64,000 bases of DNA from Cellulophaga sp. L1A9. Its GTDB lineage: Bacteria > Bacteroidota > Bacteroidia > Flavobacteriales > Flavobacteriaceae. The stretch lies in NCBI RefSeq assembly GCF_009797025.1, contig NZ_CP047027.1:3844001-3908000 (forward strand), given 5' to 3'. The notes beneath the pieces are model-generated. The model was not told the DNA's origin. It was given only the letters and a program-made list of their open reading frames with translations, and searched no databases. Below, piece by piece: positions 56,249 to 63,282 of the stretch; position 1 is the first letter of the stretch; the number at the start of each line of letters is the position of its first letter. The position numbers were made by a program, and so were the translations under genes.

Positions 56249-56275
56249 ATTTCAGGACGGGTCAAAATTGGGTAC

Positions 56276-56463
56276 AACGGTTTAGCTATGAACAGTACGG
56301 GGGCAAACCAGCGTTTGCTTTCCGCCACGCACATAGCGAAATCTTTTTGTTTTGTTTTTTCTTTTCCTTGTTTAAAGCAAAATCCCAAAGATTTTGCGGA
56401 CTTCATAAAAATACACAAACCTTTCGACTAAGCCCGAAGCCCGTATTGTTTATAGGTTGTGTT
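56276..56463. repeat. attC-like site 36 (family G)
   Basis: Left arm TTAGCTATGAACAGTACGGG, right arm CCCGTATTGTTTATAGG; inner GCGAAATC../AAAGATTTTGC. Confidence 0.87.
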
Positions 56464-56480
56464 GTGCGCTGGCTTTTCCA

Positions 56481-57056
56481 CTACCAGATTTTCCACCATG
56501 GCTTAGTTTCGTTTCCATTAAATATATAAGAACTACCGCTTAATAATTCTTTGGTTAAAAGATTAAGGGAGAACTCTGTCCATTGTCCATCTCCAGATGT
56601 AGGCACGTAATAAAATCCACTAACAATATTTTCTTTCAGTTTGATGTCCTTAAATCCGTCAAATGAGATACGTTCTGAATGCCAAATTTCTCCATTTTCT
56701 TCAATAATTGTCAAGTTAGTTTGGTCTTCCAAAATCAGCCCTCCATTTTCTTTTTCTAGTAAAGACTTATACCCAACTCCAAATACATTTCTTGGTTTTA
56801 TCTCATCTGGATGCATTAAGTAACATGTTCCACTAGAAATTACAACGATTAAATCAGTATTTTCAAATGAATGAACACAATTGAAGTCAGACCAGCCAGT
56901 TTTAAAATTAGCTATCCATTCAGTACTATCGGACTTAAAAAATTTCACCACATAACCTTCCGAATAGCTTTCCATTCCATCATCTGAGACAGTAACATAC
57001 ATCGGTCCATAGGGTGGAAGCGATTTTAAAATTTCGTATTTGGGCTCTTTTTTCAA
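56481..57056 (-). CDS. hypothetical protein
   Basis: 191 residues, no signal peptide. The N terminus MKKEPKYEILKSLPPYGPMYVTVSDDGMESYSEGYVV and later repeated short strands with W and G (TEWIANFKTGWSDFNCVHSFENTDLIVVIS) suggest a small beta-propeller-like or WG-repeat-like protein; family not recognised. Ends TTGTGCGCTGGC and AGCTTGCGCACAA. Confidence 0.6.
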   Translation of the reverse strand: MKKEPKYEILKSLPPYGPMYVTVSDDGMESYSEGYVVKFFKSDSTEWIANFKTGWSDFNCVHSFENTDLIVVISSGTCYLMHPDEIKPRNVFGVGYKSLLEKENGGLILEDQTNLTIIEENGEIWHSERISFDGFKDIKLKENIVSGFYYVPTSGDGQWTEFSLNLLTKELLSGSSYIFNGNETKPWWKIW

Positions 57057-57088
57057 TCTTGGTAAAAATGATTTTTCAGCTTGCGCAC

Positions 57089-57275
57089 AACGTTAAATAT
57101 ATGGCAAGTTGGGCAGAAAATAAGCGATTACTTTCGGTTTAGTCACAAGCCAAATCTTTTGTATTTTGTTTTAATTTCTCTCATTTAATACCAAATCAAA
57201 AGATTTGGCGACTTTGCAAATAGACAATAACCTTTCGATTAAACACTAATCGCCCAATTTGCTATATATAGTGTT
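57089..57275. repeat. attC-like site 37 (family D)
   Basis: Arms AAATATATGGCAAGTTGGGC and GCCCAATTTGCTATATATAG; inner CCAAATC pair and GGCGACTTTGCAAATA core. Confidence 0.86.
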
Positions 57276-57285
57276 GTAAAACGTT

Positions 57286-57723
57286 TCATTCGGTTTCATT
57301 TTCATCAGTTGCTGGATGATATAAGCTTATTTCAATACCGATATTTAAATTCCCAGTCAGTTTGAGTAATTCAGGTTGCAAGTATTCAGTTTGACACCAG
57401 AAGTCAGCCATTTGATTTTCAATTGCAAATCCGATTAAAGGAATCTCTTTGTTTTCAAGTCCGAATCCGTTTAGTTTTTCCAATTTTTCATAATTCTGAT
57501 TTAGAAAAAGGATAACATCGTTTCTTTGCGCTTCAAAGTCATTAAAATCCGCTTTACTTAAATCAAACCTACAACCACTGGTTTCATACTTCATTGGCTT
57601 ATTAAGCTTTTTAAAAGGTTTTTTATCTCCTTTCAAATGTTTTTCATAAGGACTTAATCCGGTTTCTTTTAAAAAACCATTTACATCAAATTTTGAACCT
57701 TCAATTATTAAAATACAATTCAA
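57286..57723 (-). CDS. DUF4279-like protein
   Basis: 145 residues with no signal. The layout (MNCILIIEGSKFDVNGFLKETGLSPYEKHLKGD ... YETSGCRFDLSKADFNDFEAQRNDVILFLNQNYEKLEKL ... IGIEISLYHPA) fits DUF4279, small cytoplasmic proteins often found in toxin-immunity or defence loci and of unknown function. Ends TTGTAAAACG and TGTTTTACAA. Confidence 0.62.
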   Translation of the reverse strand: MNCILIIEGSKFDVNGFLKETGLSPYEKHLKGDKKPFKKLNKPMKYETSGCRFDLSKADFNDFEAQRNDVILFLNQNYEKLEKLNGFGLENKEIPLIGFAIENQMADFWCQTEYLQPELLKLTGNLNIGIEISLYHPATDENETE

Positions 57724-57747
57724 TATTTAGTTTTTTTAATGTTTTAC

Positions 57748-57933
57748 AACGTTTGGGCTATGAAACGTAGCGTGTAAAAAAACACGGAACTTTCGGTTTA
57801 TACCCAAGCCGAATTTTTAAATTTTCTTTTTATCTTATTCTCCCCAAAAGCCAAATTTAAAAATTTGGCGACTTAGCAAATACACACGAACCTCTCGGAA
57901 AGCCTGTAATAGCTATGTTTTATAGCCGTTGTT
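57748..57933. repeat. attC-like site 38 (unique family)
   Basis: Arms GGCTATGAAACGTAGCG and AGCTATGTTTTATAGCC; inner GCCGAATTTTTAAATTT / AAATTTAAAAATTTGGC. Last site before the recombinase. Confidence 0.85.
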
Positions 57934-57941
57934 GTACACCG

Positions 57942-58694
57942 TTATTTTTCGAGTTTTCTTTTTCTTATCAACTTTTCTTTGCCGTCGATAATTTTAAATT
58001 TCTTTGTCCAAACTCCATTTTTATTGTAAACGTATCTATAATTTTCAATTGGATGTAATGATGGTCCGCCTAACATATAAATTGGAAATTCTCGTTCAGG
58101 GCTGTATACTCGTCTTATCTCTATTTCGTTGCCTCGATTGTCATACAAATAGCTTAAAATTTCAGTCTGCTTTTCAATAGTTTTGTCATCTTTTTTAGTT
58201 TCTGAGTAAGTGGTGATTTTAGAGATATTACCATGTTTGTCATATTCATAAAGCTCTTTTTCGGTATGAAAGTCGAATATTACATCTGTCCTTTCTAAAA
58301 TTTTCGGTTTACCTTGCGCATTGAAATCCGAATATTTTTCTAGCATTCCAAGTTGTTTTCTTTCAGTAAGCAGGCTGTCTTTAACGTAAGTCAGGTCAAT
58401 CCGTACGGTGTCTCTTATAAATCCTTCGTTAATGTCGAAAGTCCTTATTTCCATGATTTTATTGCCGTATTTATCATATTCGAATTCATTTCTACTTCGT
58501 TTTTCTCCTTTAAAATAGCTTTCACGGGATGATATGAGTCCGTCAGTAAGGGTGAATTTTGATACCCAATGGTTTGATTCTAAATTTTTCTCGGTGTAGG
58601 CACGATATTTTTTAAGTCCATCTATTTCATTTTTTTGACAAAAGATTAGACTTGTCCAAACTAAAAATGTGTAAATGAAAAATGTTTGTTTCAT
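57942..58694 (-). CDS. secreted YD/RHS-repeat-like protein (first cassette)
   Basis: 250 residues from MKQTFFIYTFLVWTSLIFCQ (signal peptide); five upstream in-frame residues belong to the cassette end. It contains several YD-type repeats (YDKYGNKIMEIRTFD, YDKHGNISKITTYSE, YDNRGNEIEIRRVY, YNKNGVWTKKFKII), like the beta-rich shell of RHS proteins but short. It is the cassette next to the recombinase, thus the most recently inserted position in an integron. Ends TTGTACACCG and TGGTGTACAA. Confidence 0.72.
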   Translation of the reverse strand: MKQTFFIYTFLVWTSLIFCQKNEIDGLKKYRAYTEKNLESNHWVSKFTLTDGLISSRESYFKGEKRSRNEFEYDKYGNKIMEIRTFDINEGFIRDTVRIDLTYVKDSLLTERKQLGMLEKYSDFNAQGKPKILERTDVIFDFHTEKELYEYDKHGNISKITTYSETKKDDKTIEKQTEILSYLYDNRGNEIEIRRVYSPEREFPIYMLGGPSLHPIENYRYVYNKNGVWTKKFKIIDGKEKLIRKRKLEK

Positions 58695-58704
58695 AATGGT
58701 GTAC

Positions 58705-58746
58705 AACAATTGGATATACGCTATTGCGTATATCTGTACTATGTGC
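58705..58746. other. attI-like attachment site with palindrome
   Basis: Between the first cassette and the recombinase stop. The junction GTACAACAATTGG matches the attC boundary except AACA for AACG, giving TG^TTG on the - strand. Six bases further is a 22-bp interrupted palindrome: GATATACGC (58713-58721), TATT, GCGTATATC (58726-58734). There is no T-run, so it is unlikely to be a terminator, and it could be the recombinase-binding part of an attI site. The same GCGTATAT occurs upstream of the recombinase at 59932-59939. Confidence 0.55.
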
Positions 58747-59873
58747 CTAAGATAGTAAATCTTTTATTTCCATAAATGATCTATTGGCTACATGCGTGTA
58801 AATTTCAGTCGTTTTCGTAGAGCTATGCCCTAATAAGAGCTGAATGTGCCTAATATCAGTACCATTTTCTAAGAGATGTGTTGCAAAACTATGCCGTAAC
58901 ATATGAGGTGTAACTCTTTTTAAGATGCCAGCTCTTAAGGCAGCACTGGAAATTAAATTAAGTACACTTGTAGGACTATACTTGCCTCCGCTTTGCCCTT
59001 CAAAAAGGTATTTTTTTGGACGGTACTCTTTGTAATATTCCTGTAGATCCTTTAATATACTTGGACTCAACAAAGAGATTCGATCTTTATTGCCTTTTGC
59101 ATTTTTAATTTTCACCACCATTCTTTTACTGTCTATATCCGAAATATTTAAGTTTAATAACTCTGCTCTTCTAAGTCCCGCAGAATACAATAAACCTATA
59201 ATACATCTGTGTTTTAGGGTATTCGTATGTTCATAATTAAAACAACTTCTTCTTTAGATATAACTTCGGGCAGTTGTCTTTCTTTTCTAGGTCTTTCAAT
59301 AGCATAGAACCTATTTGGCATTCCGTGGACTATTTCATAAAAGAATTTTATACTATTAACAGCCATATTTATATAAGAATTAGACTTCCCTTCCTGTATT
59401 AGCTTTTGTAGATATTTTCTAACGTCAATCTCATTAAGCGCAATAGGATCAATAGTGTAATAATAATTTATAAACCCTTCAAAGCAAGAGACATAGTTGC
59501 GTACAGTGTTGTCAGCGTATCTTTTTAACTCTAGTTTTAATAAGTATTCTTCGGGGCAATATTTAAAGCCATCTTTAGGTTTTCTGCTTCTATACCGTTC
59601 TAAATTAAGTATGGGATTATCTGCATTAATAAGTTTGTCAGAAAAGAAAAAGTTACCATTTACCCAGGCTACACCTTGGAAAGTACGATATATTAATTTT
59701 AAATTAGCGGTGGTATTAGGTACATAAAACATCGCAAACTCTTGGCTCCAAGATACGTCAGGTAGCGTATCTATAAGCGCTTGTATAACCTTATTCGTGC
59801 TAAATTGAATACCAATAAACTTCTTTTGATTAATAAGGAGATGTTTTAATGTTATGCTTTTGTGTAATTCCAT
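58747..59873 (-). pseudogene. tyrosine recombinase of the cassette array, frameshifted
   Basis: About 375 residues over two frames. The first part has a family-specific head of about 105 residues, then the SAM-like core-binding domain (LKRYADNTVRNYVSCFEGFINYYY), ending wrongly at KEEVVLIMNIRIP. The second part resumes as LKHRCIIGLLYSAGLRRAELL and carries all catalytic residues: Arg in LRRAELL, Lys in AKGNKDR, HMLRHS, LLGHSS and Tyr in TTEIYTHV. One base is missing near 59215-59225. It lacks the extra segment between patches II and III that defines IntI. Orientation is the same as the cassettes. It is the best candidate for the enzyme that built the array. Confidence 0.8.
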
Positions 59874-59958
59874 TTTTTTATACTAAACTAATTGATATAA
59901 AGTACTTAGTGGTTTATTAATCGGATAATATGCGTATATTATACTCTTAAATTGTGGA

Positions 59959-60342
59959 ATGAAACAGCATAAAAAATGTGTGTATTGCGATGAAAAACTG
60001 GTAGGAAGATCAGATAAAAAATTTTGTGATGCCCAGTGTAAAAGTGCATACCAATACCAACAAACAAAACTACAGCCAGAACGTTTTTTTAATAAAGTAG
60101 ATAATCAGCTAAAGCTAAACCGTAAAATATTAAAAGAATACAATAGAGGGGGCAAAGTAACCGTAAGAGAAACTTTGTTAGTTGACAAAGGTTTTGATCC
60201 TAATTTTTTTACACATTATTGGAAAAATCAAAAAGGAGAAGTCTATTTGTTTGTGTATGAATTTGGTTTCTTGAAAATAAAAGAAAGGAATAATGAAAAA
60301 TATGTTTTAGTACTTTGGCAAGAATATATGGCTAAAACTTAG
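59959..60342 (+). CDS. zinc-ribbon protein
   Basis: 127 residues. The N terminus has two Cys pairs, KCVYCDEKL and KFCDAQCKSAYQYQQ, a zinc-ribbon like those of DUF2116-type proteins. The rest is a helical stretch and a beta-rich C terminus of unknown fold. It is divergent from the recombinase (86 bp apart) and is probably the first chromosomal gene beyond the array. The intergenic space contains the GCGTATAT motif shared with the attI-like region. Confidence 0.72.
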   Translation: MKQHKKCVYCDEKLVGRSDKKFCDAQCKSAYQYQQTKLQPERFFNKVDNQLKLNRKILKEYNRGGKVTVRETLLVDKGFDPNFFTHYWKNQKGEVYLFVYEFGFLKIKERNNEKYVLVLWQEYMAKT

Positions 60343-60544
60343 AAAAGCATATTGTTTTTCACTCTTTATTTTCGCTTAAATTTTTAATTTATCAGCTTAA
60401 AAGAGAGCCATTTATTACTTTTAAGAATCATTACTTTTTGTATTTATCCTGAAATACGTGAGTATCGCAATAGAAAAATGAAGTTAACTCTTTTAGGAGC
60501 TCACGTTTATTTATGAATTTAAAAAGTAATATCTCTAAAAAAAA

Positions 60545-60581
60545 AGCAAAAAAAAACGGTTTAGAATGAACTAAACCGTTT
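60545..60581 (-). terminator. Rho-independent terminator of tRNA-Met
   Basis: Arms AAACGGTTTAG (60554-60564) and CTAAACCGTTT (60571-60581) with a six-base loop; on the - strand it is followed by a T-run (A-run 60550-60556 on +). It lies directly downstream of the tRNA gene. Confidence 0.85.
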
Positions 60582-60587
60582 GTTTAC

Positions 60588-60664
60588 TGGTAGCGAGAAC
60601 GAGAGTTGAACTCGTGACCTCCGGGTTATGAATCCGACGCTCTAACCAACTGAGCTACCTCGCC
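60588..60664 (-). tRNA. tRNA-Met (anticodon CAT)
   Basis: The complement reads GGCGAGGTAGCTCAGTTGG ... TTCAACTCTCG ... CTCGCTA followed by encoded CCA (60588-60590). The acceptor stem, D-arm, TTCAACT loop and anticodon loop TTCATAA are all in place. CAT could also be initiator or a lysidine-modified Ile tRNA; the acceptor pairs (G1-C72 absent mismatch) favour elongator Met. It lies on the chromosomal side of the array end. Confidence 0.93.
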
Positions 60665-60801
60665 ATGTTTTTTTTAACGGCTGCAAATATATGCTTTAAT
60701 TTCCTGCCTATCAAAATTTATTTTGAAAAAAATATTCTACTACTTTTAATTTTTTTATCTTATATAAATATATATATTGCTCAACGAAAATACTATTTAG
60801 A

Positions 60802-61185
60802 ATGAGTGATAAAGTAAAATTTGAAATTGAGTTTGTGATACAATCGTCGCCTCAATTATTATATACCTATATTTCAACGCCTTCAGGATTATCTGAATGG
60901 TTCGCAGACAACGTTAATTCAAGAGGAGAAAAATTCTTTTTCATTTGGGATGAGTCCGAAGAAGAAGCAAAGTTGTTGAAAAGGAAAAATGAGGAATTTG
61001 TTAAATTTAGATGGACAGCCGAAGAGGACGATAGTTTTTTCGAAATGAAAATTATAGTAGACGAAATTACTTCTGATGTTTCTCTATTTATTACAGATTT
61101 TGCTGAAGAAGATGAAATTGAAGAATCTAAGATGCTTTGGACCAACCAAGTATCTAGTTTAAAACAAGTTTTAGGCTCTGCTTAA
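60802..61185 (+). CDS. START-like domain protein
   Basis: 127 residues, the START_2/AHSA1-like helix-grip fold common as a single-copy gene in Bacteroidota: EIEFVIQSSPQLLYTYISTPSGLSEWFADNV, FIWDESEEEAKLLKRK, FVKFRWTAEED and a C-terminal helix (ESKMLWTNQVSSLKQVLG). Function unknown; it may bind a hydrophobic ligand. A terminator follows it and overlaps the start region of the aminotransferase gene. Confidence 0.87.
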   Translation: MSDKVKFEIEFVIQSSPQLLYTYISTPSGLSEWFADNVNSRGEKFFFIWDESEEEAKLLKRKNEEFVKFRWTAEEDDSFFEMKIIVDEITSDVSLFITDFAEEDEIEESKMLWTNQVSSLKQVLGSA

Positions 61186-61214
61186 GGCTATTTTAACATA
61201 AAACAATATCTTTG

Positions 61215-61240
61215 ACCTTGAAATTTTTCAAGGTTTTTTT
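61215..61240 (+). terminator. Rho-independent terminator after START-like gene
   Basis: Hairpin ACCTTGAAA / TTTTCAAGGT followed by TTTTTTT, ending directly at the ATG of the next gene. The aminotransferase therefore has almost no room for its own leader, so some readthrough must feed it. Confidence 0.75.
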
Positions 61241-62086
61241 ATGCTCAATTATAACGGAAAATTAATTCCGACAACATCACACTTTATCAATCAAGAAAAT
61301 AGAGGGCTCCGTTATGGCGATTCTCTTTTCGAAACGATCAGGGTTGTAAATAGTAAAATCTATTTCTGGGAAGATCATTATCTAAGGCTAATGGCTTCTA
61401 TGCGGATTCTACGTATGGAAATACCGATGAGTTTTACCATGGAATATCTTGAAAAGCAAATTCTAGAAACCATTGCTCAGAATGCTTTAGAAAATTCTGC
61501 AGTACGCATACGTTTTACCGTTTTTAGGAATGAAGGAGGCTTATATGCGCCTGAGACAAATGATATTTCTTATATCATTGAAGCTAAAAAACTAGAGAAT
61601 ACATTTTTTATTATTAATGAATCTCCTTATGAAGTCGAACTTTTTAAAGACTTTTATGTAAATCCAGACATGCTTTCTACACTAAAAACTAATAATAAAA
61701 TATTAAATGTAGTCGGGAGTATTTTTGCAAAAGAAAATGGATACCAGAATTGCTTGCTTTTAAACAATCAAAAAATGGTGGTAGAAGCGTTAAATGGTAA
61801 TTTGTTTCTTGTTTCTGGGAAAACAATTAAAACACCTCCAAAAAGCGAAGGGTGTTTAAACGGAATTTTACGTAAGAAACTTATTGATATTTTAGGAAAA
61901 CTAGACGACTATATCTTTGAAGAGGCTTCCATTTCTCCTTTTGAACTTCAGAAAGCAGATGAATTGTTTATTACAAATGCTATTGTAGGCATACAGCCAA
62001 TTACAAAATACCGCAAAAAGATTTTTACAAATGTTGTGGCTAAAAACTTAATAGGAAAATTAAACGCAGCAGCGCGTTTAGGGTAA
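61241..62086 (+). CDS. class IV aminotransferase (PabC/IlvE-like)
   Basis: 281 residues of the pyridoxal-phosphate fold type IV family: start FINQENRGLRYGDSLFETIRV with the conserved RYGD...FET, the Lys-bearing region LKTNNKILNVVGSIFAKENG, ALNGNLFLVSG, and TPPKSEGCLNGILRKKLI. It could be 4-amino-4-deoxychorismate lyase (folate pathway) or a branched-chain/D-amino-acid aminotransferase; the short length and RxGxxxFE pattern lean to the PabC side. Chromosomal housekeeping gene. Confidence 0.85.
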   Translation: MLNYNGKLIPTTSHFINQENRGLRYGDSLFETIRVVNSKIYFWEDHYLRLMASMRILRMEIPMSFTMEYLEKQILETIAQNALENSAVRIRFTVFRNEGGLYAPETNDISYIIEAKKLENTFFIINESPYEVELFKDFYVNPDMLSTLKTNNKILNVVGSIFAKENGYQNCLLLNNQKMVVEALNGNLFLVSGKTIKTPPKSEGCLNGILRKKLIDILGKLDDYIFEEASISPFELQKADELFITNAIVGIQPITKYRKKIFTNVVAKNLIGKLNAAARLG

Positions 62087-62162
62087 TTTCAAAGAATAAA
62101 GAATAGCATTACGTTCTTCAAATAACCTTGAAGGAAGTACATGCATTAATTATATCGGGTAT

Positions 62163-62723
62163 TTAGTTTAAACTAGGGTTCTCAGGAGTGTTAGACCACA
62201 AAAGGTAATCTCCACCCAAAGTTAACATATTTTCCTTCCAGAAGGCTCCAGGGGCTTTCTGAATGATGCTGCTTTCATACTTGTTAGGTAGTATTGCCCA
62301 AGATTTTGAAGACAGTTCTTTATCTAACTGTAATGAGGACCATCCGGTATAGCCTAAGAAAAAACGAATATCTTCTTCAGATATCGCATTGGTATTGATA
62401 AGACCTACAATACACTCAAAATCTCCGCCCCAATAGATGCCATCAGATATTTCTATACTATTGGCTATCAGTTCTGGTACTTTATGTATAAAATATAAAT
62501 TATCCTGCTCTACAGGGCCTCCGTTAAATACTTTAAAGGGCACTTCTATTTCAGTAACCAAATCACTGATAGAGTAATCTAAAGGCTTATTTAAAATAAA
62601 TCCTACAGATCCCTCTTCGCCATGTTCGGCGAGTAAAACAACAGATCTACTAAAGGAAACATCACCAGCCAACGCTGGTTCTGCAATTAAGAGCTTACCC
62701 TTTTCAGGTTGAAGATGTATCAT
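62163..62723 (-). CDS. AlgH/YqgE family protein (DUF179)
   Basis: 186 residues with the family hallmarks: GKLLIAEPALAGDVSFSRSVVLLAEHGEEGSVGFILNKPL, FNGGPVEQDNLYFIH, and FFLGYTGWSSLQLDKEL. A widespread bacterial protein of unclear function. It lies downstream of HU on the same strand, separated by the HU terminator. Confidence 0.93.
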   Translation of the reverse strand: MIHLQPEKGKLLIAEPALAGDVSFSRSVVLLAEHGEEGSVGFILNKPLDYSISDLVTEIEVPFKVFNGGPVEQDNLYFIHKVPELIANSIEISDGIYWGGDFECIVGLINTNAISEEDIRFFLGYTGWSSLQLDKELSSKSWAILPNKYESSIIQKAPGAFWKENMLTLGGDYLLWSNTPENPSLN

Positions 62724-62782
62724 ATAGTCGTGGTTCGTTGTTCTAATGTAAGATTTTTTTTAGTTTCCTACAAAGTGTAGTA

Positions 62783-62816
62783 TAAAAAAAAAGCACTTCT
62801 TAAAAAGAAGTGCTTT
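62783..62816 (-). terminator. Rho-independent terminator of HU gene
   Basis: Arms AAAGCACTTCTT and AAGAAGTGCTTT around a short A loop, with an A-run at 62784-62792 (T-run on the - strand). Placed just downstream of the HU stop at 62838. Confidence 0.88.
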
Positions 62817-62837
62817 AATTATAGTACTAAAGTATTT

Positions 62838-63110
62838 TTAGTTTACTGCTTTCGCTAATTCAGCACCAGCTTTAAACTTAACAACGTTTTTAGCAGCGAT
62901 TTTGATAGTTGCTCCAGTTTGAGGATTTCTACCATCTCTTGCTTCTCTTTTAGATACAGACCAAGATCCGAAACCTACTAAAGAAACTCTATCACCTTTT
63001 TTAAGAGAACCTTCAACATTTCCTAAAAAAGACTCTAAAGCTTTCTTTGCAGCTGCTTTCGTGATACCAGCATCTGCTGCCATTGCATCGATTAATTCTG
63101 TTTTGTTCAT
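62838..63110 (-). CDS. HU-family DNA-binding protein
   Basis: 90 residues, standard HU: MNKTELIDAMAADAGITKAAAKKALESFLG, GDRVSLVGFGSWSVSKREARDGRNPQTG, then the basic arm end NVVKFKAGAELAKAV. It bends and compacts DNA. HU-type proteins also assist many site-specific recombinases, though nothing here links it to the array. A clear Bacteroidota promoter lies upstream. Confidence 0.97.
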   Translation of the reverse strand: MNKTELIDAMAADAGITKAAAKKALESFLGNVEGSLKKGDRVSLVGFGSWSVSKREARDGRNPQTGATIKIAAKNVVKFKAGAELAKAVN

Positions 63111-63151
63111 AATTTTAATAATTAATTGTTGTTAAAATTTCTATACCCTAA

Positions 63152-63181
63152 CAAATTTATAAGTAAAAGTGGTTAACGCAA
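63152..63181 (-). promoter_or_regulatory. Bacteroidota-type promoter of HU gene
   Basis: On the - strand TTG (63179-63181), a 19-base spacer, then TAAATTTG (63152-63159), matching the -33 TTG / -7 TAnnTTTG consensus of Bacteroidota. It lies about 42 bases before the start codon. Confidence 0.75.
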
Positions 63182-63282
63182 GTAAAACAAGGGGAAATCA
63201 GTGTTTTTGTTAATAACTCTAACAGTTTGTTGATAAAGTAGGCTATTTTTTACACTTCATCGAGACTAGTGATAGCAAGGGC

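Larger units (their letters stand above)
54958..56264 (-). mobile_element. IS3-family element, copy C
   Basis: 1307 bp, one base shorter than copies A and B. Target duplication AAA (54955-54957 and 56265-56267). The missing base lies in the slippage run, which now has eight A instead of nine. Confidence 0.92.

Noticed and set aside
238..58000. Regular repeats suggesting a CRISPR array
   Set aside because: Units are 70-212 bp palindromes separated by whole genes, not 25-40-bp repeats with short unique spacers, and no cas genes are present.
58713..58734. Palindrome as transcription terminator of the recombinase
   Set aside because: AT-rich arms and no T-run on either strand; attachment or binding site is more plausible.
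60867..61145. 92-residue - strand ORF
   Set aside because: Antisense shadow of the START-like gene; Ser-rich and without family features.
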